A stretch of 64,000 nt of DNA, taken from Larix kaempferi. Lineage: Eukaryota; Streptophyta; Pinopsida; Pinales; Pinaceae. This document shows positions 45,103 to 56,509 of this stretch, in pieces. The notes beneath the pieces were generated by a model, which saw only the letters and a program-made list of their open reading frames with translations, did not search any database and was not told where the DNA came from. The position numbers and the translations under genes are program-made. Each line of letters begins with the position of its first letter. Positions within the stretch are counted from its first letter, which is position 1. The stretch spans positions 206,001-270,000 of the forward strand of contig BSBM01001936.1 in the NCBI GenBank assembly GCA_027924585.1. The letters run 5' to 3'.

Positions 45103-48100
45103 CTAACGATACATAGAGACATCAACTGGCTCAGATGAAGCATCACATAGAAGCTTCAGATTCGATGCCATCGGTGTGGCCATGGCCTTGCAATCCATCA
45201 TCCCGAATATCTTCAGGATATCTACTGTGTACTTCCCTTGACCAAGGAAGATCCCACCTGCATTCTGCCACACCTCCATACCTAGGAAATAGTGCATCAT
45301 TCCCAAGTCTTTCATATCGAATTCAGCTGCAAGCTTTCTCTTGGTATCCGCAATCAGTCTGTCATCTCCTGTCACAAATAGGTCATCCACATACAGTAGT
45401 AGAATCACAGGATTCCCTTCCTCAACCTTGTAGTAACGGTTGGAATCCGCTTTACTCTTGGTAAAGCCCAAACTAGATAGGAAACTATCCATCCTACCAT
45501 ACCAAGTTCTGGGAGCTTGCTTCAAGCCATACAAGGCTTTCTTCAATCTGCATACATATGATTCCCTGTTATGTATTTCAAAACCGAGTGGTTGTTCCAC
45601 ATATACTTCCTCTTCTACTACACCGTTCAGGAAAGCAGTCTTGACATCCATCTGGTGTATCTTCCATTTCATTGCTGCAGCCAGGGAAAGTACTGTTCTG
45701 ATGGAAGTATACCTGGCTACAGGTGCAAAGGTTTCTTCATAATCTATTCCTTCTTTTTGAGAGAAACCACGAGCTACGAATCTTGCTTTGTATTTTTCCA
45801 CACTGCCATCTGCAGCATGCTTGATTTTGTAGATCCACTTGGAAGTCACAACAGACTTCTCTTTAGGTCTTGGGACAACATCCCAAACATCATTCTTCAT
45901 TATTGATTGGTATTCCTCAACCATAGCATCCTTCCACTCTTTCTTTTCTACTGCCTCTTCATAACTGGAAGGCTCTTTGTTCATAATGTCACAGAGTAAG
46001 GCAACATAACTGGTGTGTGATCTGGTTCTCTTCTTTGCTCTGTGTTCTTCTTCTGGAATGCCAAATCTTTCTGCATCATGAATGAGCTCTCTAGCCCATA
46101 CAGGTTTCCTCTTGTGAGAGTTATCCTCACGGGGTGGATCTACAGGTTCTTGTGGATCTTCAAATTCACGAACAACTTCTGGAACTGCTTCAGTCATGGT
46201 AGTGTCCTGAAATCTTGTTTCCTTAGGTTCTTCATAAACTTCGGTAGGTGCCTTCCTTGATTTGATGAATGCTGAGTTTTCATCAAATGTTACATCCCTA
46301 CTGACATCAATTTTCTTGAACCCTGGAAAGTATATTCTGTAAGCCTTCGAGCTTTCACTATATCCCACAAAGATGCCCTTCTTTCCTGAAGGATCTAGTT
46401 TAGTCCTCTTCTCTTTTGGGACATGAGTATATACTGGACAACCGAATATTCTGAGATGGCTGACTTCAGGTTTCTTACCAGAAAAGACCTCTTCTGGTGT
46501 CTTGTTGTCCAATATCTTGTGGGGTGTTCTTTTCTGCACATATATAGCTGTTCTAGCTGCTTCTGCCCATAGATGCATAGGAAGATCCTGGTCATGCAAC
46601 ATTGCCCTTGCTGCTTCCATGATGGTTCTGTTCTTCCTTTCTGTAACTCCATTCTGTTGAGGATTATAAGGAGCAATCAACTCCCTCTTAATCCCTGAAT
46701 CACTGCAAAGCTTCTTGAAGTCATTTGAGGTGAATTCTCCACCATTGTCGGATCTGAAAGTTTTGATCTTCTTGTCAGTTTGATTCTCCATCAAGTTTTT
46801 AAATTCTTTGAATTTGTCAAGCACCTCATCTTTGCCTTTCAAGAAGTATACCCAAGTCTTTCTGGAGAAGTCATCAATAAATGATACATAGTAAACATAC
46901 CCACTTAGGGAACTGGATGACATGGGGCCACATACATCTGAGTGGATGATTTCCAGAATGTCTTTTGCCTTGCTTTCACTACTTGGGAAAGCCTTCTTAG
47001 TGTTCTTTCCTTTTGCACATCCTTTGCAGACACCTTCATGCTTGGTCTTGATTTCAGGAAGACCCTCTACTGCCTTGCTTGCAATTGGAAGTGCCCTATA
47101 GTGCATATGAGCAAGTCTTCTATGCCAAAGTTCACTTGGCTCCATGGATTCATGTACCATGGCATGTTCAAGTTGTCCCTTCAATTTATACAAGCCTCCC
47201 TCTTGCTCTCCAATCACTACTGCATCATCTATGTTCTTTCCCTTTGGCCACATTAGGACTTGGCCATCCACAAATGCAACCCTCATGCCTTTTGCATCCA
47301 ATGCAGATATGGAGAGTAAGTTCTTCTTGAGTCCAGGTACATACAGTACTTCTTTCATCTTCAAAGATTTTCCAGAATCTAGGTTGTAGGAGGCTTCACC
47401 ACTTCCTTTGATTGGATATTGATAATCATCCCCAAGTTTCACCTTATGGGGTGATTCATGTTCAGAAAGGTTCACAAAGGATTCCTTGAACCCAGTCATG
47501 TGTTTGGAGGCCCCACTATCAATCAACCAATCATTACAACCATGGGAGATGGTACCAGTGAGTGCAGAGATCAGAACATACTCTTCTTCACTTGATGAGT
47601 CATCATCACTACTACTTTCTGCCTTAGCCTTCTTCTTTGGGGGTTCATCATCTTCGGCAGCATGAGCATGAAACCTTCTTTTGCTGCCCTTCTTCTTCTT
47701 ACTAGAGTTGTTGTTATTATCCCTTTTGTTCTTAGGACAATCTGAAGCAAAGTGACCCTTCTCATTGCATGTGAAGCATCTTAGGTCTTTCTTGTTCTTC
47801 TTTTGATGGGATCTATTGAGGCGAGAGAGATCCTTCTTGGTTTTGCTTCTTTTGGTGTGAGCTGCAAGAGCTTGATCTTCTCCTCCCATCTTTTCCTCAC
47901 GAGATATAAGTCTAGCTTCTTCTTGAGAACATTCCTCCCGAAGTCTACTGAAGGAGATCAACTTCTTCCTTGCACAAATTCCTTGAATAAAGGAATCCCA
48001 TGACCTGGGTAGGCCATTTAGAGTAGTCATCACCACCTCACCATTCTCCACCATTTCATCTACTGCTTCTAATTGTTCCTTGATTTGAGAGACCCTTGAA

Positions 48101-48468
48101 AAGTAAGATTGAATGGTTTCTCCATTCTGAAACTTTACTGCTTTCAATTGGTTCCACATGGTCATCTTCCGATTTATGTTCTTTCCTTCAAATAACTTGG
48201 TCAAGGATTCAAACATCTCCTTGGGTGTCTTGAGAGAAGACACATGGGGAATGAGATGGTGTTTGATAGAATCAGCAATGATTCTCTTTGCCTTGACAAA
48301 GTTCTTCTTGTGCAATGCCTTGGCCTCTTCATCCTCTGGGATAGGGATGTCTTCTTTCACATATGAGTCCAACTCATTCTCTTCCAGGATTAGCCCAATC
48401 CTATACTTCCAGGCTCGGAAGTTATCAGCCCCTTCAAGCTTATCCTCAAGCTTGGTGTGGAGAGACAT
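45103..48468 (-). CDS. copia B Gag-protease-integrase-RT polyprotein
   Basis: The frame is open up to 48549. The Met at 48468 ([13 protein letters not shown]) is preferred because the same Met starts copia A. Counted from 48549, landmarks are: Gag about 28-250; knuckle [14 protein letters not shown] about 258-271; protease DSGASKHM about 344; integrase HHCC about 486-530; integrase Asp in SDVCGP, Asp in RSDNGGEF and Glu in VTERKNR; RT with KWIYKIKH, the [11 protein letters not shown] palm and [11 protein letters not shown] near 1070. All catalytic residues seen are intact. It ends at TAG 45103-45105, within the RT C-terminal region. Length is normal for a copia polyprotein if the 223-codon extension is added. 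It could supply enzymes in trans to copia A- and C-type copies. Confidence 0.93.
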   Translation of the reverse strand: MSLHTKLEDKLEGADNFRAWKYRIGLILEENELDSYVKEDIPIPEDEEAKALHKKNFVKAKRIIADSIKHHLIPHVSSLKTPKEMFESLTKLFEGKNINRKMTMWNQLKAVKFQNGETIQSYFSRVSQIKEQLEAVDEMVENGEVVMTTLNGLPRSWDSFIQGICARKKLISFSRLREECSQEEARLISREEKMGGEDQALAAHTKRSKTKKDLSRLNRSHQKKNKKDLRCFTCNEKGHFASDCPKNKRDNNNNSSKKKKGSKRRFHAHAAEDDEPPKKKAKAESSSDDDSSSEEEYVLISALTGTISHGCNDWLIDSGASKHMTGFKESFVNLSEHESPHKVKLGDDYQYPIKGSGEASYNLDSGKSLKMKEVLYVPGLKKNLLSISALDAKGMRVAFVDGQVLMWPKGKNIDDAVVIGEQEGGLYKLKGQLEHAMVHESMEPSELWHRRLAHMHYRALPIASKAVEGLPEIKTKHEGVCKGCAKGKNTKKAFPSSESKAKDILEIIHSDVCGPMSSSSLSGYVYYVSFIDDFSRKTWVYFLKGKDEVLDKFKEFKNLMENQTDKKIKTFRSDNGGEFTSNDFKKLCSDSGIKRELIAPYNPQQNGVTERKNRTIMEAARAMLHDQDLPMHLWAEAARTAIYVQKRTPHKILDNKTPEEVFSGKKPEVSHLRIFGCPVYTHVPKEKRTKLDPSGKKGIFVGYSESSKAYRIYFPGFKKIDVSRDVTFDENSAFIKSRKAPTEVYEEPKETRFQDTTMTEAVPEVVREFEDPQEPVDPPREDNSHKRKPVWARELIHDAERFGIPEEEHRAKKRTRSHTSYVALLCDIMNKEPSSYEEAVEKKEWKDAMVEEYQSIMKNDVWDVVPRPKEKSVVTSKWIYKIKHAADGSVEKYKARFVARGFSQKEGIDYEETFAPVARYTSIRTVLSLAAAMKWKIHQMDVKTAFLNGVVEEEVYVEQPLGFEIHNRESYVCRLKKALYGLKQAPRTWYGRMDSFLSSLGFTKSKADSNRYYKVEEGNPVILLLYVDDLFVTGDDRLIADTKRKLAAEFDMKDLGMMHYFLGMEVWQNAGGIFLGQGKYTVDILKIFGMMDCKAMATPMASNLKLLCDASSEPVDVSMYR

Positions 48469-49030
48469 CTTTAAGAGTAATTCAAATGGAAATAGAAAAG
48501 ATTTAGGACTTACCACTTGAAGTGCTGAAAACTGGATCTGGTCCCGCATTAGGGTTTGTCAGAGAAACCCTAAAAATTCAAAATGTGAATTTCAAAATTC
48601 CGAAAGGATAGAAAGATGCGCCTTGGAGAGCTGATCAGCCTAGTACATTCAGAATTTGAGATCAGCAAAGTCTTGCCCTTCAAAATTGCCTTTTTGTCCT
48701 CCCGGGTTCACTAGGGAGAGCCCTGAATTAGGGTTTGAGTTTCCCGGAGATCTACACAGCCAAAAATCTCGATCCAAAGCTCAAACCTTCGATTTTTGCA
48801 AGGAACTTCCAGCTGTACCTTTAGTTTCCAGAAATTCCTATTTTTGTGAAAACCCTAATTTTTAGGGCCAAATCTGAAAATGCTCGGAACTGAATTCTTA
48901 TTGGACAGATAGATGCGCCTTGATGAGTAGATCCAATATACTATACTGAATTTCAAAAATCTGTGGAGAGAAACCCAATAAACAAGGAATACAAGCTTTC
49001 GTCACTGCAAAATGTCTTCTTCTTAGTTAA
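48469..49030 (-). other. copia B leader
   Basis: Non-coding leader homologous to copia A 33169-33730, with the same CTCATCAAGG blocks and telobox-like AACCCTAA motifs. Confidence 0.65.
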
Positions 49031-49042
49031 GCTCTGATACCA
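49031..49042 (-). other. copia B primer binding site
   Basis: Minus strand TGGTATCAGAGC, a perfect initiator-Met-tRNA site, directly next to the 5' LTR. Confidence 0.95.
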
Positions 49043-49641
49043 TGTTAAATTTTTAGTATTAAATCACAATACTATAGGATCTTTGCTGAGAGAATAAAAT
49101 CTACAGTATATCAATGCATGACAATCATAATATGACAAGCATCACAAGAATCAAAAGCATAGAGACAAGAGACACAGAGTTTTTGTGGGGAAAACCCTAA
49201 GGTGAAAAACCCCACAACTTCCTCAGAGATAGAGAGAGCAATGGCTCAACCAAAATACAACCAAATAACACTGAGATAGTCTCCTAGCAGATGATCCTCC
49301 TCCTCCTCACTAGTGCGCCACTTTTCAGAGAGAGAGATAGTTACTTTTCCGAGTGAGTAAAATAGAGATCTCCTATCTCTATTTATACTCACCTTTTTGC
49401 CCAGTGACCTACTGGGGCCGACTTGTCTACTTTGATACACCCACATTATATTATATATTAATCAGGGCCAACCCCATAAGGTGGTCTAATAAACCATCGG
49501 CAAGTACACACACTTGCGACACTTGTCAATCCACATGACGACACTTCCTTATAGAGGAATAACACATCTCTTATAAGGGTACAATAAATATAAATATAAT
49601 ATACAGATGAAATACATTCCGAAGTTACATATACATCAACA
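49043..49641 (-). repeat. copia B 5' LTR
   Basis: 599 bp, minus-strand TGTTGATG to TTTAACA, with TATA box at 49380-49387. Confidence 0.95.
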
Positions 49642-49646
49642 ACCAT
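49642..49646. repeat. copia B target duplication (right, ACCAT)
   Basis: Matches 42091-42095 at four of five bases. Confidence 0.75.
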
Positions 49647-49931
49647 TGCAGTTTGTCTTCAGGAAAAGTGAGCCAACCAGACAGTGGCGTAGGGAAGACT
49701 CAGCCCAAGTGCTCCTATCGAATAAAAAGCAGCAAAATGGCTAGATATCCTAAGGTAAAAGGGGCAAGAGGCCTAATACTAATCCCAAAGAGAATCAAGG
49801 GGACCCAAGAAACTCTTTAAAGAAAAAATCTAAGGGTAGGAGGGTCTCAAGAGGCTAGAAAAAGGATTGATAAAGAGACATGAAATCAAAGACAAATAAA
49901 ATTGAATCTATGAAATCAAATCTATGTTCTT
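49647..49931 (-). other. E3 leader, second part
   Basis: Resumes after copia B with the same GTTTGTCTTCAGGAAAAGTG unit and runs to the primer site. No coding potential. Confidence 0.6.
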
Positions 49932-49949
49932 TCCCTAGTATGGTCGCCA
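49932..49949 (-). other. E3 primer binding site
   Basis: Minus strand TGGCGACCATACTAGGGA, next to the right LTR. Similar in its first seven bases to the E2 site. Confidence 0.65.
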
Positions 49950-49953
49950 AAAT

Positions 49954-50615
49954 TGTTGTTGGACAATCTACTCAAGCAGACGTGAGCCAAATATTCCTAT
50001 CCTAATTAGGTATAGAACAATTGAAGTACCAAACACAACCTTCTTTCCTAGATCAATAGAGATGCAAGTTACCAGATATATCACTTACCTGAAGTTTGTG
50101 AATGCCTTTCCTCTTTGTTGATCCAAGCTCTAGAGCCTTCAGATCTTGAGCTGCAAAAACCTGTAGAGAAAGTGGAAACAAACAAATGATACAAGCATAT
50201 ATAGATGTAAATTGATCTAAACTAACAGTTAAGGAAGAAATTTATAAACATTATCAACTCAACGATGTTTATGGAAAGAACTTGTATTATTGTAATGAAG
50301 GGAAATACACAAAGAAAGAATGTTACAACCTAAGCCTCAATGTTGCAACCTTCCATCCAAAAATCCATGCTAAGCCTCCAAAGAATGATACCTCCCAAAG
50401 GATGATAGGGATCACCTAGAAATTTACCAGCATAAGAGTACCATAGACCTTCTCCCCTTCTCAATGGAGAGTAGGGTTGTATTTATAAGTATAAAGGGGA
50501 TAGAGTACATTTAGGATTAGGGGGAGAGGTATAAGGGATCCTCCCATTATATTAGGAACCGAAATGCCACCTCACCTAGAAGTTAGGGATGACCCTCCAC
50601 CTCATCAAGCTTCAA
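49954..50615 (-). repeat. E3 5' LTR (right, truncated)
   Basis: Aligns with 27375-28040 and then stops, losing about 300 bp including the U3 end. The break is followed by E4 coding sequence. Confidence 0.85.
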
Positions 50616-50636
50616 ATAGGATGACCCTCCATCTTT

Positions 50637-51247
50637 GGTGCACAAGGTGCAAAGGAGAAGGCCACACCAGAGAACATTTCCACTTATTTCAAGATTATCT
50701 TAATAGTGGTGCACCAAACCCAATGAATATGAATTAGAACTAGGCACTATGGTGTGAAATATGTAGAACCAGAGGACACCAGCCAAAGGACTGTTATCTA
50801 ATACAGAAATATGTAAGAACACCGAAAAAATTATATTGTAATTTCTATAAGTCAGTTGGACATGATGAGTCCAACTGTCGCACTTATGAGCTGATGAATG
50901 AAAGGAAGCAAGACATGGAAGCAATGGGAGGTGCAGGAATGTACCGTGTTCAAGAAGAAAATCATCCAAAATAGGAGAACACCCAGTATGATCAGGTTGG
51001 ATATAGAGGCCACGGTGGTGGATACCGCAGGAGAGGAAGAAATGCTGGCCTAGCTCAAGGAAGAGGCCAAGGACAGGTAATATGTTATAACTGTGGCTAG
51101 CCAGGTCATGTATCTAGAGAATGTACTAATCCATGCAACACATGAAACTACTGAAAATCATTTGATCATGTGATTGAAGACTGCCCCGTACTTGAGGTAG
51201 AAATGTAAAAGCGGAGGAGAATAGAAACACCGAACCCTAACATTCAG
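50637..51247 (+). pseudogene. gag: E4 Gag tail with five tandem zinc knuckles
   Basis: One frame with several stops. Knuckles: CTRCKGEGHTREHF (last Cys changed); CEICRTRGHQPKDC (perfect CX2CX4HX4C); CNFYKSVGHDESNC (second Cys is Tyr); CYNCG-stop-PGHVSREC (perfect but for a TAG); and a last one where the second Cys codon and one more are TGA, ending FDHVIEDC. A Gly/Arg-rich stretch lies between knuckles 3 and 4. Nucleic-acid-binding part of Gag. The capsid domain expected upstream is cut off at the E3 junction. Confidence 0.75.
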
Positions 51248-52205
51248 TTGATCACAGCAGAGAATAGACCTATAGACCCGAGTGTAAATGCAGTAACGCG
51301 AAGTGGTGCTGATACAAGAAGAGATAAAAGCACAGAAGCCTCCACTTCTGAAACAACCGATGCTAAGAAGACCCCTGGAAATACAGTAGGAGTTAGGAAA
51401 GCTCCTGGAAAAGCACCTCCCTTGAACTTACAGAAAAATAATGAAGTATTTCAAGAAGCACAAGACATGTTCAAACAACCACCACCTACTTCACCAAGGA
51501 TCCCATTGCGCAGTGAAGTACCTCAGATTGAATACATGCCACTGGCATACGATCAAACGCATGCTGCACCAGATACAACCACTTATGTTGCTCAATTCCT
51601 GTGGAGATGCATCAAGTTTTTGAAGAATAAAGACACTCTTATGGAATTTGAAAAACTGATAAATCAGTATGAATCACATGGTGAGAGGAGAACTACCCAT
51701 GGCGCAATACATAACATTATACATAACATTAGTATTCCCAAAAGAACTGGGAGGGAAATGCGATTCAGAGCACAAATAGAAGACTACGAGATAGATGAGA
51801 TCATTCTTGATCTCGGATCTGAAGTAAATGTCTTGACTAAGCAGACATGGTAGGAAATGGGGAAACCAAAGTTAGAGTGGTCACCTATACAGTTAAGAAT
51901 GGCTAAACAAGGCATAGTTATACTGTTAGGAAGGTTACCGAATACCATTGTCAACATCGACGGAGTGCAAAGTTATGCAGATTTCGAAGTAATTGAAATT
52001 GCGGATGATAGGAATCCTTATCCAGCCCTAATGGGTATCGATTAGGCAATGACAAACTCCACCACCATAAATCTGAAGACAATGAAAATGATATTTGAAG
52101 GCAATGACATACGGGTTGCTGCACCATTGGAATCTTCGCAGGGAGAGTGATATGTTGAACCAATTCAAGAAGAGTATAGAGCACAAGATCTTGACCGTAT
52201 CTATA
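51248..52205 (+). pseudogene. E4 protease region
   Basis: Same frame as the knuckles. It starts with a Thr/Lys/Pro-rich linker of about 130 residues, then the retropepsin: IILDLGSEVNVL, where DLGS stands for the usual D[TS]GS, and later YPALMGID, the second hydrophobic-hydrophobic-G element. Stops: TAG at 51851, TAG at 52043 and TGA at 52148. The protease would process the polyprotein. Confidence 0.6.
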
Positions 52206-53690
52206 AGATGACAACAAATGCTATGGATTATACTCATCCTACTGTGGATGGAACACTCAGCTGGCGCTGTGATAGTAACTACATCTTAGACTCAGAAGCA
52301 GGATTAGAAAACTGGCAACATAGAATGCACGAAGTATCTACTAGGAGATGCGCGGCAATTACAAAATCACTCCACTGGATTGGAAAGAAGGTGAGTCCAA
52401 TTCCCACTTATGATGGTTCAGCTAACGTCTATTCATTTATCAAATAATACACTGCAGCAGCTGCAGATGAAAACCACTTCTCAGCATTAGATATGGCACT
52501 GAGAGAAACATCTGCAATATGGTGGGCTACACATAAGAAGACGCTCACAACTGGGGACCAATGCAGAATAAAAATGCAGATTAGGTTTGTTGATAAGGTT
52601 ACCATTAGAGGAAATTTCAATTTAAAATGGGCCTTCCAAAAATAATACAAATTCCATGTCATCATGTATTATCCAATCAAAATACTTTAAAATTCAACAA
52701 GGGAGCACCTAAAAAAATTGGAGGGAAAAAATAAAAACTACTTTTTTGGATCGTATTTTCAACTTATCTCCTTGTCGGTTTACTCAAATTTCAAGAGGGA
52801 GGACTCGTTGGATGCATAATTAAATTATGTATCCAATGAGTACCCATGTTGCATACTTTTAACAACATCCACACCATGAAAAATCGAAAATACATTAAAA
52901 AAACGTGTTTTCTCTCACTAGAAACACGTTTTTTAATGTATTTTCAAATTTTCATGGTGTGGATGTTGTTAAAAGTATGCAACATGGGTACTCGTTGGAT
53001 TCCTAATTTAATTATGCATCCAACGAGTCCTCCCGCTTGAAATTTGAGTAAACCTACAAGGAGATAAGTTGAAAATACAATCCAAAAAAGTAGTTTTTTA
53101 CTCTCTCTCTACTATTATTTTATTATTTTCTTATTATTTTCCTTAGGAGGCCCATTTTTTACCCAAATTTCCTCTAATGACTACCTTTTGAGAAATAAAA
53201 TGGGCAGACGAATCTAGGGGATCATATTTCATCCTGTGTGGAAGCTTGGAAAGAAATATCACAGATGGAATGGGTACACCTTTTTGTGCATACGCTGGAG
53301 GAACCTATCCCAAAGAAATGGTATCTAGAGGCAGAGCTGCGCAGAGGAACTGTAGATTGGTCTACCCTCACTGCAACCTTCCAGAAGGACTTTAGATTTG
53401 AAGACGACCATCCTACCATCAATGACGCGCTGCAGCTCATCAAGAAGAAGATATTTACACCAAATTGCACAAAGGAAGATATAACATTAGAAGAATTCTT
53501 TGGAGCAGACATCATACTTGCGAATCTACAACCAAATTGGAAAGAGCAAATAGAGTAGGCCTTGGACTGTTACAACATAGCTTAAAAATTTGAAGGCAAC
53601 GATGAGGAGGACCCGCGCAACATAAAGATCCCTGAATCAGAAGGAATGCGCAAGGTAGAAGGACCTCCACTAGAAATCCCATATATGAGT
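52206..53690 (+). pseudogene. E4 capsid-like domain downstream of protease, split by MITE
   Basis: Continues the protease frame with WIGKKVSPIPTYDGSANVYSF, then ALRETSAIWWATHKK up to the MITE. After it, in another frame, comes EWVHLFVHTLEEPIPKKWYLEAELRRGTVDW. This Trp-containing pattern is that of a plant Ty3 Gag capsid domain. It runs without a second protease into the RT N-terminus. Normal order is capsid, knuckle, protease, RT, so a capsid-like domain between protease and RT is unexpected. The domain call is by pattern only. Confidence 0.5.
52608..53174. mobile_element. 567-bp long-hairpin MITE
   Basis: Terminal inverted repeats GAGGAAATTT…AAATTTCCTC are flanked by TA on both sides (52606-52607, 53175-53176). 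The two arms are complementary almost along their whole length and meet at a loop of about 10 nt near 52911-52920 (ACGTGTTT / AAACACGT). The left arm has about 50 bp extra. A TA duplication suggests a Tc1/mariner-type mobiliser. No coding capacity. Confidence 0.88.
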
Positions 53691-54489
53691 GGACTGGTTA
53701 AAACAAAGAAAGTAAACATTGGCACCAGTGAAGAGCCAAAGTTCGCAGCAATAGGATACTATTGGGATGACGATACAGTTGCAGAGGTCGCAGGTATATT
53801 ATAGGAATACCAGGAAGTATTCCCGACCAAGTTTATAGAGATGAAAGGAATCCTAGGAGACTTAGGAGTGATGAAAATTCCTCTTAAGCCTGGCACTACA
53901 CCCTTGAAGCAAATGCCATATATATTAAATCCACGCTACAAAGAGCGCGTTAAGACAGAACTCGACAAGATGCTTGATGCAGGGATCATTGAGCGAGTTG
54001 AAGAATCTGAATGGATAAGCCCAATGGTTGTCCAAGACAAGAAAGCAAAGGGAGAGATCAAGATCTGTGTTGATCTTAGGAAGCTGAATGACGCTTCAGT
54101 GCATGACCCATTTCCTACTCCTTTTACCGACGAAGTACTTGATAACGTTAGAGGGAATGAGGCATACTCTTTTACTGATGGATTTTCTAGATACCATTAG
54201 ATTAGAATTGATCCAACAGACAGACACAAGACCACTTTTGCCACAGAATGGGGGTCATTCCAGTATACGGTAATGCCCTTTGGTATGAAGAATGCACCAG
54301 CCATATTCTCTAGAGTGGTGATTGCAACATTTAAAGAATTCATACATAAGTTTCTAGAAGTTTACTTTGATGATTGGACCATTTTTGGGTTACTGAAGAA
54401 CTATGCTATGAACCTCAGGATGATGCTGGAAAAATGCAGATAGCATCAGATTTCTTTGAATTTGAAGAAGTGTATTTTCTGTGTTCCTC
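53691..54489 (+). pseudogene. E4 reverse transcriptase
   Basis: N-terminus EYQEVFPTKF then KQMPYILNPRYKERV, KICVDLRKLND (fingers), DGFSRYH-stop-IRID (palm with first catalytic Asp; CAG-type TAG at 54198), FATEWGSFQYTVMPFGMKNAP, and the catalytic box YFDDWTIF (YxDD). A second TAG is at 54439. It ends at a one-base insertion near 54495, after which the frame shifts. Confidence 0.85.
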
Positions 54490-55639
54490 ATGGGATTTCT
54501 GCTAGGACACATTGTATGTAAGCAGGGATTGATGGTTGACCCTGCGAAGATCGCAGTTATTGTAAATTTTCCTACACCAAATTCAATTAAACAATTGCGC
54601 ACTACGCTAGGGCATACCAGTTACTACAGGAAATTCATAAAGGGATATGTGCAAATAACAACAGCAATGGAGAAGATTTTAAAGAAAGATGCACCATTCA
54701 TTTGGAATGAGGATTGTGAGAAAGGTTTCGACACATTAAAACAGAAGATGGTCACTACGCCAATCCTAGTTTTTCTAGACTTGGAAAAGCCATTTCATGT
54801 CCATGTTGATGCTTCATGTATAGCATTGGGCATTGTTCTTGCTTAGCCAGGAGAAGGAGGCATTGATCATCCTATTTCATTTTGGAGTAGAAAACTGTCA
54901 TCTGCTGAGAAGAACTATACCACTATTGAAAGAGAAGGGCTTGCAATGGTATATGCGCTACAGAAGTTCAGACGCTATTTGCTTGGTGCGCACTTCTCTA
55001 TGTTTACTGACCATTCTGTATTGAAATACCTGGTCAATAAGATAGTGTTAGGGGGGTGGATATGCAGATGGCTACTACTCTTCCAAGAGTATGATTTTGA
55101 AATAGTGGTTAAGCCAGGTAGGTTAAACTTAGGACCCGATCATCTTTCTAGGATTGATTCAGGAGAAGAGCCTACGAATCTTGAAGACACCTTTCCTGAC
55201 GCGCAATTGTTCGCTATACAGGTAGCCGATGAGTATTATCAAGACATAATCCACTTCTTAATCACAGGGTTGGCACCTGAAGAATTCACTACGGAGCAGA
55301 AGAAGCAGCTAGTAGTACTAGCCGCGGACTTCACCATTATTGCAGGTCAACTGTACAAGTTAGGACCTGATGAAGTACTACGAAGGTACATATTGGAGCA
55401 TGAGAAGCCATATATATTGGCTGATGCACATTCAGAAGCAGTAGGAGGCTACTACGTAGAAATAGCTACTGTGCAAAAGGTATTGCACACAGGGCTATGG
55501 TGGCCAACAATCCATAAATATTCGAAGGAACATTGCCAGAGCTGCGATGTTTGTCAGAGGATAGGGAAGCCGTCAAGAATAGATGAGATTACATTGAATC
55601 CTCAGCTGACCTTACGGGCATTCAAAAAATGGGCAATTT
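54490..55639 (+). pseudogene. E4 RT connection, RNase H and integrase zinc domain
   Basis: One frame with a single TAG at 54844. LRTTLGHTSYYRKFIKGY (RT thumb), VHVDASCIALG (RNase H first Asp), TIEREGLAMVYAL (Glu), FTDHSVLKYL (Asp), RLNLGPDHLSR (last Asp). The integrase zinc-binding domain follows: HSEAVGGYYVEIATVQ…WWPTIHKYSKEHCQSCDVCQR. It ends at a one-base frameshift near 55639. Confidence 0.85.
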
Positions 55640-56509
55640 GATTTTGTGGGACCCATCAACCCACCGGGAAAAAGAACTGGTGCAAGGTACATTATTACTG
55701 CAACTAACTACCTCACCAGATGGGCAGAAGCAAAGCCAGTAAATAACTACACCCTAGCCATAGCTGTCGACTTTATCTTTGAGAACATCCTTACATGATT
55801 TGGATGCCCAAAATTTTTGATGAGTGATCAAGGTACTCATTTTCTGAACAAAACTATTGAAGCTTTAACTAAAGAATTCTACATCCTTCATCAGCGTAGT
55901 ACACCTTATCATCCGCAAATGAATGGAATTGTTGAAGCATTCAATAAAGTAGTCGAGAATGTGCTAACCAAGATATGAAACGTAAACCACGATGTCTAGG
56001 ACCTGCGCATTCCATCTGTATTATGGGCACACAAAACAACATGCAAGAAATTAACTGGACATACACCTTTCAGATTAGCTTATGGGCAGGAAGAAATAAT
56101 GCCAATGGAATATATTATACCCATCTTGAGAATAATTGTATTTACAGGGATGGTAGATCATGCAGCACTGGAAGAAAGGTTGTTACACTTGGTTGGTCTG
56201 GAAGAAGATCGCTTCATCATAGGCTTCCACCAACAAGTACAGAAAGAGCGTGAGAAGGCATGGCACGATCGCCACATCAAGAGCAAGTATTTCCACATAG
56301 GTGACCTAGTCCTCCTGTATGATAGTAAATTCATAAAGTTTCTGTGGAAGTTTAAAATGCATTGGATTGGACCATACACTGTTATCCATGTTACTAATGG
56401 TGGTGTAGTTCAGTTAGCTACTTTAGCCGGTGATACGTTACCCAATTTGATAAATGGAAGCAGACTAAAGCTTTACCGCGATAGTCCTGCTTTGCAGCAT
56501 CTAGTATGA
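55640..56509 (+). pseudogene. E4 integrase core and C-terminus
   Basis: DFVGPINPPGK (first catalytic Asp), MSDQGTHF (second Asp) and GIVEAFNK (Glu) keep the DDE triad. TGHTPFRLAYG and GDLVLLYDSK…HWIGPYTVIH complete the C-terminal domain, which ends NGSRLKLYR…LV-stop at 56509. Broken by TGA near 55797, TGA at about 55976 and a TAG shortly after. No chromodomain is seen. Confidence 0.85.

Larger units (their letters stand above)
42096..49641 (-). mobile_element. copia B: nearly intact Ty1/copia element
   Basis: LTRs 42096-42703 and 49043-49641 differ by about seven substitutions and one 9-10-bp indel by eye. Flanks are ACCAG (42091-42095) and ACCAT (49642-49646), a 5-bp duplication with one change. 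Perfect primer site, perfect PPT, and one reading frame from Gag to RNase H interrupted only by a TAG. Same family as copia A and C and clearly the youngest of the three. It is inserted in the leader of E3. Confidence 0.95.
27375..50615 (-). mobile_element. E3: Tat-like gag-protease element, holding copia A and copia B
   Basis: Left LTR 27375-28336 and right LTR 49954-50615 (3'-truncated on the plus strand) are similar. A minus-strand primer site (49932-49949) and PPT (28337-28350) give the orientation. Removing copia A (32566-39795) restores one gag frame across the insertion point: the residues before and after the AGGAC duplication complete a zinc knuckle. Removing copia B restores the leader. 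E3 encodes Gag and protease but no RT or integrase. The stem-loop array follows the protease directly. It sits inside E5 integrase. The missing end of the right LTR means the second target duplication cannot be seen. Confidence 0.82.

Noticed and set aside
46942-47389. Plus-strand open frames within copia B
   Set aside because: Antisense shadows of the minus-strand polyprotein; no independent features.
52846-53040. Open frame inside the MITE
   Set aside because: Spans the hairpin loop; its two halves are complementary DNA, not a protein gene.
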